Below, piece after piece: positions 12,101 to 27,100 of a stretch of 64,000 bases of DNA. The notes beneath the pieces were generated by a model, which worked only from the letters and a program-made list of their open reading frames with translations, searched no databases and was not told the origin of the DNA. Positions within the stretch are counted from its first letter, which is position 1; each line of letters opens with the position of its first letter. The DNA is from Casuarius casuarius (taxonomy: Eukaryota > Chordata > Aves > Casuariiformes > Casuariidae), in NCBI GenBank assembly GCA_003342895.1, contig PTFA01000362.1, positions 473,444 through 537,443 of the forward strand, written 5' to 3'. A program made the position numbers and the translations under genes.

Positions 12101-15100
12101 TGCAGGGTTTCCTCTTGCAATCAGATTGTGTGGAACAATCCTGCACGCACCGATGGCCAGAACGCTTTACGTGTGGTGTTCTGTAAGACTGAGGTTTGCC
12201 CATTTTCTCGCTGAGTGCCGGTGACCAGTGACTAAAGGTTCAGTAGCAGTGACTCTGTAACAAACTCCTGATTTGGATGGCATCTTCCTTTTTGGTTCCC
12301 ATCTAAATCAAAACATGACATTTTCAGGAGGATCCGTTGCCTCTAACTAGGGCAAGTCATCTGGGTCTTGCAGTGGGACCTAAAGATGTTCTGCCAGCTC
12401 TCCTCTTCCGCTGGGTACCCCAGAGCACTCACGTGCAGTAGAAGGACAAGGAGCTCCCATCTAAATGACCAAATGGGGACCTCCATGCACAAAGGGCCGT
12501 TCCCATGTGGTGGGAATTGTGCAATGCTCCTACAGCACTGATCACCGATATTTTAGGCTTGTGTTTCAAGTATATGGAATATGTATGTGCAGGTGTTTTC
12601 TGTATGGTAACTTTGAATCTATTTTAGCCAAACTGACAGAAGTGAGGATCCTTCACTGAAAATAAATATTTGATAAAGGAGAAAGACCTCATTCGTGTTC
12701 CCAACAGAGGAAAATCTCCTGCCTGCCTGCAGCCCTCAAGAAATATCTGTGAACCCTTGTAAGGAGTCTCACTAGAGAAACAAATCCATTGAAAAGCAGG
12801 CTTTAATAATTTTATTGCTCAAAAATGGTTCGTTTTGCTACGACAGGAAAGCTTTGCTGCTCATGCCCAAGCTCCAGAGCACAAACCTGGAGGGGGAAGC
12901 TATTCTCTGCTTGTACTTGGTATTTCCATCTTGGTCTTCAAGCTAACCTGACACCTCCAACCGTTTCCCAGCTGGGGAGAAAACAACCTGGAGGTGAAAG
13001 CACATGTTGGAGTGTGTCAGGAACCTTATTGCTGAGGAGTCAGCCAGGCAAATGAACATGCATTTAACCATTTGGAGGAGAGAAAGAACTCCAGGTCTTC
13101 ACTCTGTGCCTGTTTTAGTGTAAAATAGCTGAACGATAGTCTTTGTTCCATCAATATTGTGCAGCTCTGGGTGGATTCTTGGCTTTCATCAGGCTGCAGA
13201 ATGCTTGAGTCTCAAATCTTAAGGCATTTTTAGTAGAAATCTTGGTGTTGAGAGCAGGTGGATGTCTCAAAAGCATGCATAGATGCCCATGCCTGCTTTT
13301 CTCTTCTGATAAAAATTGAGGTGGCTTTCCATATCACAGACCAGTCTCTTGTGGTGGAGGAAAGGAAGGCACTGGCCGGACTCTGACTTCTGCAACTGGC
13401 TTGGGAACATAGTCTGTATCAGGGATTACTGCAGCCACGCCACTGGTGCAGGTCCCCTGCCTGTGCCTGCACACTTCAGAAGTCGTGGGCACAAGGGCTA
13501 TTAGGAAACAGAGCAGGGGACCATACGCACTCGGTTGCCTTTTAAAAACAAAGCGGAGCTGGGAATAAGTCTCTGTGGCTGGAGGGGTGTGTGGGGTGGC
13601 CCCAGATGCAATTCCTGCATGGTTAGAGCAGGGCCTGATGTTCTCTGTGTTGACTCCTGTTTGTTTCTAGGGGATGAGCTGGAGTACATCCGCCCCAATG
13701 TCTACCGGAATATCGCCCGCCAGCTGAACATCTCGCTGCACTCGGAGACGGTGGTGACGGACGCCTTTCTGGCAGTAGCTGCACAGATTTTCACTGCAGG
13801 TACTGTGCCCTGATAGATACGCAGACAGGGTTGGGGGCAAAAGAGCAAGGTGAGGCTGACACTCTCAGCGACTGCATGTTTCTGGGATTGCCTGCAAGGT
13901 GGGGCCTGGTTTCTGAAAGAGCTATGGGCAGTCTGGCAGCATGCCCTGCTTTAATGATTTAATGAGAGCTCCTGTATGCTCTGTTGTTCTGGCAGGGAAA
14001 TGCCCTATTTTATATATCCTCCTGGCAGGTTCTCGCTCGTTCTAGAAGGCATCTCCCGCCCTTCCTCATTAGGAGGTGGTGTTACCTCATTGCACAGGGA
14101 GGTCACTCATTCCAAGCTCCTTTACTCACCATTGGCAACTGGAGGAGATTCATTACATGGGAGTCTCCCTTATTCCAGCTCACGTTGCTCATGCTAGGAG
14201 CCAGAACTAACTCATCACAAGGGAGTTCCCCTCTGCTGGCTTCCTTTCCCCCAGCAACAGCCAGAACTGCAATGGAGCCTGCTTCTTGCAGCTGTCTCTT
14301 CCTTTCTCATAGGCAGAAAGGCAGGAGCCTTGGCCTTCCAGGCTAGTTGTTCCCAAACAAGCAGGTGCTTTGAACTTTCTCACCACTTAGATATGAACGT
14401 GCTGCTGCTGCTGTTTGGCTGGTCCCAGCGTTTATTGACAAAAGCAAAGACATCCCTGTGCTATGTTCCTGCAAGGGAACCTTGACCTCCCTTGAAAACA
14501 ATCTCTACCTGTGCTCAGCTGCTCTGCCTGTGATTGGGAGTGCAGTCTGGGGGAATGGAGGGAGGAGAAAGGAGATTTCATTTTGAGGTGACTCACAGAT
14601 TTGTGTAAGGCAAGCCCTGACATAACTGTGGTTTTTCTACTGTGTTGTTGTGTTGTCTGTGGAAAGGACAGTAGATGTTAGAGAGTGGAAACATCGGCGT
14701 GGTTTGAAAGGAGAGGACCTAAAACGCCTGCTTGCTAGCAGCAGAGTAGTGTGAAAACACTGGAACCAGTGGCACTGACATGGGAAGGGTCACAGGAGGC
14801 AGTGGTCCTTGTTACTCTGGACGTAGTTGGCACAGGATAGAAACCCAGGTTTCTCATGTACTTTTGAATAGGCTTCCTCATTCAAAGACTCTTTATCTTA
14901 CACTCAGCTACACATCCTTAGGGGCAAAAACTCTGTGGGGACTTCCGGGGAAACCCTATGCTGAGATCTCGGACTTAGGATCTGAAGTATGTTGTGATAC
15001 AGAGCACAGATCCTCTCCAGAATAGCAACAGATGACCAAAGAGATCTCCCTGAGACAGACTGCTAGGGATTGTATCAAGAATAAAGCAGGGCTCCCAGGA

Positions 15101-18100
15101 AGGTCTAGCAAGGCAGATCTATTCCCTGGATCAGGGAAATCAAAGCTGTGTCATAAAAAAGGGTGGAATTGGGCTCCATAGCCAGTACTGCAGCCCTCGG
15201 CATCCTTTCAAGCTATGCCTGGAATGCAGAGATTGCCTGTGCACTGGGCTGGCTTGGGAAGCAGTATGGGCTCAGAAAGCAAAAGCTGGACAAATATGAC
15301 AAGAATGTCTGAGCATGGCAGTATTCAGCCACAGGTGCCCTGTCTTGTCACTTCAGTGACAAGCTTTGCTTGCTCCAAGGCTTGCAGAAAGCAAAGGTCA
15401 AGTTTGCAGGCTCAGGTGTTTGCAGTACAAGTGAGTAGGTTTTATTCTTAGATGAGCATAGCTGACTACGTCAGACCCAGCCCACCTGCGGTGCAAAGTG
15501 ACACAGGGACTTAAGCCAGAAAGGAGGCTGACTGCAGGTGAAGCAGACTGTGTGCACGCTGCCGCACTGTGTAAATGTGACACTGCAGAGAATGCCCTGC
15601 TGGCTTTCGGGAGTCCTGCTCTCGCCAGTGTGTATTGACCGGGTCATTGTGAGAGCTGCATTTTTTGGTGTTCTTCAAGTTCCCAGCTCCGGAGTTAAGA
15701 GGGAAGTTGGTTTAAAATGTTTTTGTCGGATGTAAAGCTAGAAATTGTAACTCTGGGCTCTAAACACAGGGTTTTCAGGGGATCTTGTAAGAATGGGAGC
15801 CTGAGTCTCAGACTTTTGAGGCTGGCAGTGCTGCAGCCTTTAGGGACAGTGTCGAAGCCCAGACTCTGGCTCTTTCGCCAGTGCTATCTCTCTTTTGTGG
15901 ACGCTGTGCTACATAAATTGCTAGCAGATGGCTGGCAGCACGGGGGATGGATTCCAGATCTTCCTTGTGCTCTGTAAGCTCCATTTTCTCCTCTCTTTCC
16001 TATGTCTGCCTTGAGAGCGACTAACAGGACAGCCCGTGTGAGCGTGAAGCTGCGGTTATGGTTTCAATCACTTGCTTGTATCAGTTCATTACCCTGATTT
16101 CTCTTGCTAGAAGACCGCTGAGTGGCAGAGGGGGAAAAGTTTGCTGATTTTTAACATTCCAGGATCCCAATTGCAGTCTCGAGACTCAGCATTTAATGCT
16201 AAATCCAGCAAATCAAGAGCTGGCTGTGGCAGCCAGACATTCATTCCTTATTTTTTTTCCTAGTTCAGAGGAAGGAGGCTCTTATTCAGCAAAGGAAACC
16301 AGAGAGCTCAAATGCAGTCTGAGTTTTCAAGCCAATTACTGACAGCTCAAGCAGTTGAGCCTGTTTTTAACAGCCCAGTTTATTAAGAAAACAACTGCAG
16401 TCTGACATTCCAGTGCCCGGACAGTCTGGGGAGCCCCCTTTAGTCCCTCACAAGGCCTATCCAACAAGGGAGTGGGATGTTTTGATGTTATCTTGCTGGA
16501 GACTTTTTCTCCTTAACCTTTTCTCCTCCCTTCTTCTAACAGTCCTCTTCTTGTTCCCCAATTTGCCGCAAGGAAAAAAGGTGGTGCTATATCCAGCGGA
16601 GGTCAGTAAGTACCGTGGCACTCACTGGCTGGGAGCTTGCACTCACGCTGCACATGGCCTCCCTCCATGCTCTGGTCTGGTTTTGAATCATCATCCTGTA
16701 GCTCTGGCTGAGCTCACTTGTTATCCATGTTGTCCGTAAGTCTGGACTAAGCACAAGCCGTGGGTGGACTTCTCAAGAGGGCATGTCTGAGGATGTTTGA
16801 CACCTTGGTCAGGGCCCACTGCGTGGATGAGCAGGACCATAGCTGCATTTACAGTGCTGTCAGTCCCTAGGTATCTCGAGTTTGGCTTTTCCCTGGTGTA
16901 GCATAGGCAGCTTGAATCCAGATTACAGCGATTCACAGCAGAGAACAAAGGCAGAGAGGGAGCGGGTCACAGGACATGGTAGGGCTGAAGCTGTACTTCA
17001 CGTCCCCATCTCCGCACAACCTGTTGGTGCACAGGGCAAGGGCAGTCTGTCCGTGCGGAGCCTAGCACCAAGGGCTGTGGCCTGGGCTGGATGTTCAAGG
17101 ATTGCAGCACCGCCAGCTTGGGGGTTAACCTGCTCTCTCCGAGCACACGCTCAGTGCCTTGCTCCTGCTCTGTGACATTACCACCACCGGATCTGTGCCT
17201 TGGCGTATGATCCAAAGCTGTTCTGGAGCCGGCAGAAGACTTTCCACTGACTTTAACAGGCTTTGGATTGGAGCCTGGCTGAGCTGGCATTTACCTTAGC
17301 TGTTTAAATAAATTCCAGAGGGAAGGGGTCACTGAATGGAAGAACGAAAGAAGAAAAGGCAGACACATTTTTCTCCAAAAGGGATTGTATCATTTTTATA
17401 CTATCGTGGGTGCTAGTAGGTTTTTAATCAAGAATGCTTGGGCTGCAGTGAACCCTGTACAACAAGGGACAGCGATGCATGGTTAATGGGTTGTCAGGAG
17501 TAAATACTTTCCCCTGCAGCAGCAAATGCTGTTAGAAAAGCATCTCACTGCTGCCTCATCATTTTGGCCTTATGAGATGACCTTACTGCCTTGCGTGCAT
17601 CCTTCTTGGCCTCTTTCTCTCCGCCGGAGGGAAGTATATTGTGTCTGGCTGCGTTCTCCCAGCCGATGAAATGTGGCACTTGATCATGTTTCTCTTAGGT
17701 CTGATTTGCAAGTTATACTTTGCTGCTGAGTAGGGCGGAGGGAAGTTTATTTGAATAACCTTGGAGAGTGTGTGCTGTGTGTGTGTTCGGAGACTCCGCA
17801 CATTCGTGTCACATGGCTTCCCAACTTCTCCGCTGGGGCCGCAAAGCTGATATGCAGTGGGAACACTTTCAAGAGCAGTCTTTTCTTGTTAATTCGTTTT
17901 CCCCTGGGCTCGCCAGTGTTTACATACCTCAAGCTCCACGGCTGGCCTTGAGTCTGCAACTTTTATTTCTTATTTTCTAAAACTCCTTCCAAGCAGCTTT
18001 TCACATTTTCTGCGTCCTTTTGAGCTGATGCTTTTGTTCCATCTCTGCGGGCAGAAGTTTTCAGGACTTTCTCTATTTTAATCGCTTCTTTCTGGACTGG

Positions 18101-21100
18101 TTTTGTGTTCCCTTCTGTCTTTAGCTCCCCTGCATGCTGGTCTGCACAGTGGGAATCTGTGGATAGACTGTCTCTCTCCACTGCACTGAGTGATGAGTGC
18201 CCTTGTTTCACCCAGTGTGGATGGCAGCCAGACATTTTGAGGAATTTGGAGGGAGGCAAGGAGTTTTCTTTGCTTGTATGTAGTGGCCAGAAGCAATTCC
18301 AGCTCATGCTGAGGGATGCATCAAGCTAATGTCACCCTGACCCTGGCCCGGATATTACAGAAGAGCAGAGGCAGATGTTGCCTTGACAGTAGATTGTGCG
18401 TCTCTACCCCTACCAAAGGGATCCCATGAAGAGAGAAAAGTATATGGCATATGTGTTCTAGAAGAGGGCAGCTTAAGGGCTGCTGTGGTCTGTCCTCCAG
18501 CACTGCGCCTGCTTGGGGCTGAGGGGGCTGCTGGAGCCCTCCTGGAACAGGCAGACAGGCCACAGGCATGGCTCAGTGCCTGGACTAGAGCAGCTATTGG
18601 AGATGACTGCTTTTGCCTTGCTTGAGGGTTCTCCTACAACATCTTGAGTGAATACAAACATAAGATATGTCCTGCTGGGTCTGATCAGGAGCCCAGTGGT
18701 TCAAACCAGATAACTCTTTCTGTCTCTAGCAGTGGCAATAGGAGGTTCCACGTAAAGAAATCGTAAGGGGGGGAGGGTTCTTTCCCTCCCACCCCAGTGG
18801 CTCAGCTTTTCCAATAACGGCAAAAACAGATGTAAAGATTGGTTTGTCCTGCAAAAGCATGCTTTGCAACGAGGAGGCAAATGGGAAGTGACTGCTGAGC
18901 CCCACATCCATCACCAACAACTTGGGCTCTCTCTGCGGTCTATGTGAAATGCAGAGGGGCTGGGTGTGCTGGGGAAGTGTTCACCTCGCGCAGGCCCTGC
19001 AGCAAGCACCACCAAGTAGCAACCTTGTCAGAGAAGCCAAAAACTCAAGGAGCTTTCCCTCAGTTTCCCGAGGGAGGCTGTATTTAGGCTGACTTGTTTG
19101 CAGAGCAAACCACTTTGTTCTGCATTAAGGAAATCACAGAATCACAGAATGGTTGAGGTTGGAAGGGGTCTCTGGAGATCATCTAGTCCAACCCCCCTGC
19201 TCAAGCAGGAAATCATGGGTCTATTGAGCCTTTACCTTGCGTAGGCTGTGAATAGACTTTTCTTCCCTTGGAAAGAGAAACCTGGGTTTAAAACAAAGTT
19301 AATCAAGACAGCAGTCATCTTTCTCTGCCAGGGTGGCCTCAGCTCTAGCCTTAGCCACTGCCATGTAAATATCTCAAAGCTAGTGGACTTGCTTCAGATA
19401 TGTAAATCAGTAAAAGCTTGGGAATAGGCCGATTAATTCTTCCCTGAAATTTTGGGTGACTTCGGGCCATGTGTGCAACTCAAAAGAAACAAAATGCAAG
19501 GAGACAAATTTTAGCAGGGAGGAAGAATGGAAATAATTGATTTACACTGAGGCTGGGCATCAGCCAGCTGAGGCTCTGGTACAGAAGAGCGTGGCCAACA
19601 AGAGGTAACCTTTCCAAGCCTCTCTCATTAGGTGGAGAGGTACTGACCTGAGACAGGATAGCCTCTTTCTGCTGGGATAATTTACCAGGAGAAACCCTCT
19701 GTCTAGGGTGTTCCGATGTGAGTTTTGTAGCCTCTTCTGGCTTGCTTTGCTGGCTGCCATGGTGATATGCAATGTGAGAAAGATAGGTAAATAGTGCAAA
19801 TACCAAACAGGCAGTGAACTTCCTCAGTGACAACTATGGGGAAAAGACCCACCGGGCCTACTCAGAAAATAAAAGCAGAATAAAAAAAACCAACCAATTT
19901 AGCTTTATTAATAATTTCCTTCTGGTCTTGGAGATAGCGAGTTGGTGAAGGACAGAGGATCACAGAGGACTCTGAACCGCTGCAGGGTTATTGTTGTTAC
20001 AGTGCCTCACCAGAGTACCTGCTGGAGATTTGGATCTCGTATCAGTCATCAGTGGACAAATGGCTTTGTTTGGAACAGTGAATGGATTTTCTTCAGTCTG
20101 ACAATGCCATTCCTGTGGCTGGCATTTAAACAGTTTCTTTTAAAGTTTTGCATTTAAAAAAATTCCTAGAAGTGTTAGTGTGAGCGTCGCTTTTGAGGGA
20201 TCAAGTGGAAGGATCATTCTGTTGAAACTTCTACATATTGTAAAGGCGCAGGGGGAACTGCTGCAGTGTCAACAAGCAGGAGGACTTTCAAGCCCCGCTC
20301 TGTAGAGAGAGATTCTGGGTGCCTGGGGATTTGGGAATGATATGAAGGAAAGAGGCAGAGACTTTGCTTCATTTAGCTTGTATTTAAGGATTTGCTTTCC
20401 TGGCTGATAGATTGCTGAGCATATCCAGTTTCTTGATCGTGTTTTTAACCCCTTCTGCTCCTTAGATATACTGACTGGAATAATTTCTTTTCTTCCTCTC
20501 ACCTGTTTTCTTTCTCATTGCAACCCAGTGAGAGCAGTTTTATGTGCTTTTAAACTTCTGAAAGTTCACCTGGCTTCTGCCTATGTCTGGGAGAGACCTT
20601 GGACAGACTCCATAGAAATTTGACGCTGCAACATACTTCACAGCATGCTTGTCGAATACTACTATTCCAGATAATAAAGTAAGGGAGCAATTAAGCTTCC
20701 TAGCAGAATCGAAGGAAATCCGCGTGCCATTGTGCTCCAGTAGTGCTTCTGCATGGGAGCAGAAGGGTTGCGTTTCCAGGTCACTGGTCCTGATAAAAGC
20801 CTGATGAGGGACTGCTGGCTGCGATGTTTCAGCATGGAAGATTTATGTCCAGTGGCACTGGCAAAGTGCGGGGGAGACCCGGGGAGGTTGGCTGGTACCC
20901 AGAGCTGAGCTCATGGCTGTGGGGCACTTATCACTAGTGCTAACAGGAAGATGACTGCTGCTGGGACAACTTCCATGGAGCATTCACTTCTGGCAAGTCC
21001 GCCTTGCAGGAAGTTCTGCTTTACGGGAGATTAGATAACTGACTGACGTTCCTTTCCCCGCACTGCCCTCAGTGGGATATGTAATGTTAAATGTTACAGG

Positions 21101-24100
21101 CAGAGTCACCAAACTCTTGAAGGTGCCTGCCTTTCAGCAGGAGACTGAGGTCCCCAACCTGCCCGGTCCTCTAGCTTTGCCTCCCTCTTTTGTTCTCACG
21201 TCATGGTAGACCTGACTGTGAAGATGCTTGTCTCTCATGTGCTTTGTGTGTTGCTTTGGAACAGTCTCCTTTGATCTAGAGAAAAAATAGTAAAGCTTTG
21301 CCTTCAAGGTGTAAAGGGCTGGTGACAAAAACTCCAGATTGCACAAACCCTTTGAATCCAATCTCCTCCCAGGCAACGCGTGTGTGGCTGAGAGTTAACA
21401 GCGATATAAGCAATGGTGGTGCACATCTTCCCTACTTTGGCGATGCCTTTGGGCTGCTTTCAGCAAAGCTGGGCACCCAGGGTTGAGGGGGGATCAAAGC
21501 ATGTCCAGATCAGATTACTTCCTTCTGCTTCTCCAGATGGAGAGTTTTCCCTAATCCAACTCCCCAGGTGTTTCTGGTCTTCAATGGGAGGGCATGCAGG
21601 ACTGTGGCTGCACCTGAACTCAGAGCTGTAGGCACGCAGAGCAGGCACATTTAATGAGGGAGAGCCGTTTGGTATTGTGCCCTTCGATTGTCCGAGGCTG
21701 AGCCGTGCGTGCATGTTTGAATCTGAATGTCCTCTGTTCTTCTCATAGGCATAACGTGGGGCAAGGTGGTGTCCCTCTATGCTGTGGCAGCGGGGCTGGC
21801 CGTGGACTGCGTGCGGCACGCGCAGCCAGCTATGGTTCACACCATTGTGGACTGCCTGGGAGAGTTTGTCCGCAAGACCCTGGTGACGTGGCTGAAAAGG
21901 AGAGGAGGCTGGGTAAGAGATACTGTCTGATCAAGCTTGCTTCTTTCCACGCATGGACATGGGAAAATACCTGAGTTAATGCAAGTGGGAGGGCTTACAC
22001 CGCAGCTTGGAGACAGGCTTTTTGCGGAAAAACCCTGAGTGAGGTTCTCATTCAGTCCCGTGGCCACCATCCTCCTACTTCTGTTAGCCTCCATGTAGCT
22101 CTGTTACTGCTTCTTGGTTCTGCCCGCGACAACATCAGCTGTTATAGTCCTCAGCTTCCTGCACAGCTGTGCCAGGCTAATTCAATCCTGACCTGCTGGG
22201 GCTTCTTCTGTTCCTGCGCTTAACGTCTCTGGAGCTGCCAGCCAGGCATAGCAGGAGGCTGCACACAGGAGTCATTCAGCTTGGGCGGCTGTTTTCTAGA
22301 AACTGCATAAACGAAGCCTGCCAGCTTATTTCACCTTTCACCTGCCCCACAGCTCCCTAAGTCAAGGGTTAGCATATGAATGTAACTTCCACCAGAGGGA
22401 ATGTTACGGGGTTATTTAACCCTGGTGGCTTGTGCCATGCCAGACCTTGCCCTGGCGATGCTCTGGGAGTAACTTCTTCTGATGTAGCTCGACTGTAGTT
22501 CAAGTCATAGCACACTTGGAAGGGCACTAATAGCACCCGTTGATGGGACCTGGCAGTGGAAGGGCTCTTGACTCTGTCACTGGTCTATGCTGAAACTGTG
22601 TGTGAGGCACCATGCTGCTGCAGACTGCAGTGTGGTATAAGCACTAGCTGGCTTTAAGCATTGGACTTTTTAGGGTCTCTCTGCAGCCCATGGGAAATGC
22701 AACGGTCCTGCAGAGCACAGGTCAGAGTAAGAGCTTTATTTAGGTGCTGTGGAACAGCCAGACACGTTTCTAGTGACCTCCCCAGAAGCCTGAGATGGCT
22801 GGTTAGCTGCGTTAGGTGCCAGAAGCTGGGTGGTATTCCTGTGTCTCTTGGTCTCTGGGCCTGTCTGGCGGGAATAGAGACATTCCTTGGAGAGGTATAG
22901 TCTGAAGCACTCTGGAAGAAATACTGCCTGGCAGATGCTGCCTGGAGTTAAATGTTCCCATGTGACACCATAGAGCTCTTGGGACATCTTGTTCCTTTTC
23001 CAAACTGAGCCACAGCAGCAAAGTTCCTCCTTCCCAAGAAGTGGTATTTATTCCTGAGCCGTAAGGAAACGGGAAGGCGCCCCTCCTCTTTCAGCCCCGG
23101 AGGGTGGTTGCTTCCAGACTGAGTCTTGGTGCCCTGCGCTGAGCCGTTCCAGGCTGTAGTGGCTTTAGTGACCTGAGTTCCCTGGGGTGAAATCACCTGT
23201 GTAAAGGAAAGTAGTAATGTTCCGATTTTGCACCCCATGTGTGTACTGCCTGTCATTGCTGCCTTAAGTACTCCATGCCCTCTCTGAAACTTTGTGTGAC
23301 CTTGAGGCAAACTGGGTCAGGGAACGGTTTGGTCGGGCTGAAAAGTAGCCTTTGATTTGAAAGCCCTGATCTGATTCAATTTGCGGCTGCACAAACAGTT
23401 GTGCCAAGATAGAGAAGAGGATATCCTGCCAAAGAGGCTGATTAAGTGGCACTGCTCCTGGAGGTGAGATCCCTGCCTCAGTAGCGTTGTGAGGCTGACT
23501 TTGAACTGGGTAACCGTAGAGCTGGTTGAAATGTTTTCTCTGGAACAATTTTTCCTTTGGGAAAAAAAAAATTCATTAAAATTGAAATGTTTCATAGGAA
23601 TGTGTCTCCTCCTAGTCTCCAACTAAATTTCTCTTTGTTTTGATAATGTGCAGGCTTTGATAAGTCAACATCTTATTTTGATTTTTTTGTTATGTTCTCG
23701 GACTTCAAAACTAAGTGCTTTGATAGTTCCAAATGGATGGTTTTTTGGAATGGCTGTGGCATAGCACATTTCCAGCATTTTAATGAAAGCTGCCTTCTGA
23801 CCAGAACTGGTTCTTTGCAACTGAGGAGAAAAGCCCTGCCACACTACTCGTTCCATGTGCCGTCCATTCCTCTTTAGCTGGCTAGTGCATATAGCCACTG
23901 GATTGTGGTGGTCACAGCCTGCTTTGAGTGTCCTTACCAGCACCTTTGGGCTGCAGAAAAGAGACACCTTCCCTCTAGAAACTCCATGGTTTCTTCTGTC
24001 TGGGGGATGGCTGCAAATCCTTTTGCATCTTGTCCTATGTTTCCCTGAAAGTTGATCTAGGCACTGCAGCAAGAGATTTCCTGGCCTTGTTCACAAGGGA

Positions 24101-27100
24101 GCCGGAACGCAACAGCTTTGTAGGGGAGACCCTTTCATCTACGGCTGACGTAGCTGTTGGTTTGTCTTGGCACGGAGTCCGTGTTTCTGCAGTGCACATG
24201 GTCCCAGTCTCTTACACATCAGCGCAGGTCGAGGCTGCCAAGGGGAACCACCATGCCCTGAGCTGTTTCAGGAAGGCCAGTGTGGAGGTCTCGGAAGGGC
24301 TTTGGAAAGTCTCCAGTCAGCGGTAGGTTCCCATATGCCTCCTTTGTATGCCAGAGAAAGCCCCCCACCCCGCGCCAAGAAAACCAAAACCTCTTAGGGG
24401 AAACAAGAAATATTTAACCCTTTGAGGTATCATCTGTCTCTGGGAAGAGTTTGCAGCCTCAGTGGTGGCTTTACAGTAGAATGGGAAGGTTTTTAGCAGC
24501 CATGCCATGCGTTCGCTACAAAGAAGAGCACAAGGCTTGAACTTGTTTGATGAATAATTAACAGGCAAGGATCAAACTGCCATCGCAACAGCTTATCACT
24601 GCCTCATGGGGCTGAAAGACTTATTTAATGAAGCAGCTTTGAGATTTTCAATTCCAGTGCCTTATCAGATGTGTTTTATCTGGATAACAATAGTTAAGGC
24701 AATTGCTAAGTAGCTGAGCAATTTTATTTATTTAAGCATGTGCCATATGAGTTTGTAACATTTGGATTTGCAGGACTTTCCAGCTGAAAAGGAGAGTCTG
24801 TCTACAAATCCAAATTTGCAATCGCTCGTTTAATGGTTTGAGCGGGGAAATGATATGCTGTGTTCAGGGGCAGTCCTGGCAGAACTGACCCCTCCGCTGA
24901 TACGTACTGAAGGTGACACATTGAGGCCATTGATAACCTAATCACACTGATCGCTGTGGTGTATGTGCTTCTGATGGCAGCTCCTCTTGACATGCCATGG
25001 TGAGGTGGTTGCCTTTGGTAGGGCTTAGCTTTAAGGACTTCACACTTTCTCATCTGGAAGTTGCCTCTCTGTACTGTAGTCGACCCTGTGTGCATATTTG
25101 GACCTGGCAGTCATTCACTTGAGACACTAAAGCAAGGAGCTAGTTCATCTTAGGTTTCTTAGAGAGTGATCAGCTCCCCTAATGTTTGAATATCCCTGTA
25201 CGGATGCCTGTCCATCACAGCCTCTCTTGACTAAAGAGGCAGCTTGACACAATTACATTTTTAATTTGACACCCTTGCTGGAACCTAAAATCGGACAGGC
25301 TGAACCAGTTCAGGCTTTTTTCAGTGCAAAGTAGGGTGGCTTTGCTAATCCATCACTGAAAGCGTTTAGGCAGACCTGTTTTACCTCGCAGTGGAGACAA
25401 AATACCTATAACCACTGGTACTACTTTGCAGCAACTTCTGCTATGTTCCGACTTGGCTGCCTGTTACGTTTGTGTGTGCTTTCCATGCCGTGGGAGCACC
25501 CCACGTGCTCATTCATCTTCCTCCTGTCATCCCATTCCCCCTCCTCCTTCTGCACCTGTATTCATTCCTCCTGCAATCTCCACTGTTGAGTTGTTCATGG
25601 GCTCAGGGTCTCCTAGTGCTCGTCAGAGAACAGCGGTGCAGAATGATGCGGTGTCCCGGCCTTTCAGACTTCCTTGGGAGGGAGGAACTGCTCGGAAGGT
25701 AGTTGAGGCTGCTGTTAACCAACCATTGACCTGTCGATGATAGCGAAATTGGTTAATGTTGCCGTGTTTACTAACCAGACACTAGGGATTGCATTTGTGC
25801 CTTCAGTCCTCCTTTTTGTTTTCTTGCAGTTGTTACCCAGGTAAGTCAGGTTCAGCTCACTGGTGTCCTGAACATGTGCAGAAATACTCAGAAGGATTAT
25901 TGGAATATTCAGCAGTTCTTATGTCACATTTTACTGTCAGAGTTGAGGGTATGACTTCTTTCTGCTTAGTCACTAAAAGACTCTTGTCAGAAAGCAAACT
26001 TGGAGCACTGCTGAGCTAAACTTGTAGAAAAAAGGCTTTTGGGGCTGATGAATATTTGCCCTGCTTGGGACATGAAACCCAATTCTCCTTGACACATGCC
26101 GCCCAGTGGTATTGCTGAAAACCATCTCAAGCTGACTTGCTGCTGACGCGCCCTGTTACAGAACTACAGTCCATATCTCCTTGTCTTAGGCTGAAGTTTA
26201 ACCACAAACTCAGATATTTTTCTCCAACAATTTTCATTTGTTTCCCCCACCAAAAGATGCAGTTTTCTGTCATCTCTGTCCTATTCACTTTAGCCTTCCA
26301 GATGTTTTCCACCTTCTCCTCTTACTGCCAGTTGAGATCCTGTCTTCATGAATTTGCTGGATTGTTGTTGTTTTCTATTCATTGCAGGCCAGCTTGAAAC
26401 CAGCTGCCCAAACGATCTTTAAATCTGACCCACGCGTCTGGGAGGCATCTCTGCCAGCATACACATTTCCACAAACAAAGCCTGCATTACTCTGGAATTA
26501 AATTGGGGTTGGCTTGCCTGAATGAGTTCCAAATAAAACATTAAGGCAAGAGGAAAAAGTGCAAGCAACTTGAGCTGATATTAAACAGGACAACCTCTGG
26601 GAAGCATCTTGTCTGTACAGAAAAGGATGAGAGTGCTGATACAGCCAAGGCTTCTTTGCTCTTTTGAAAAGAGGAGAAAAGAAGTTTCTGTCCTGTTGCT
26701 GTGCAAAATGCTGAATGCTTACAGTCTTTCTGTAGCATTTCTTTTCCCCTGCGTGGTTTCTCCTTGTTGATGCAGGATGAAGTGTATTTCACAGAGCTCC
26801 TGAGCCTGATTTAATACCTTACAGTGCATGGCAAGGCCAGAGCAAGTGTTTGGAGCTGTTTGTCGGATGGCAACGTGGTGCCGCAGAAGCGGTGGGGTGG
26901 TCCCGTGGGTTGTGGGGTGCACGAGGGTCTGCAGCGGTGCTGATGGGGTTCTGTGAGTGTTGTTCTGGGCATCCATCACTGATGATCTCCGTTTCCTCCC
27001 CTTTAGGCAGACATCACAAAATGCGTGGTGAATACCGACCCCAGCCTTCGCTCTCACTGGCTTGTGGCTGCCATTTGCAGCTTTGGGCACTTCCTCAAGG

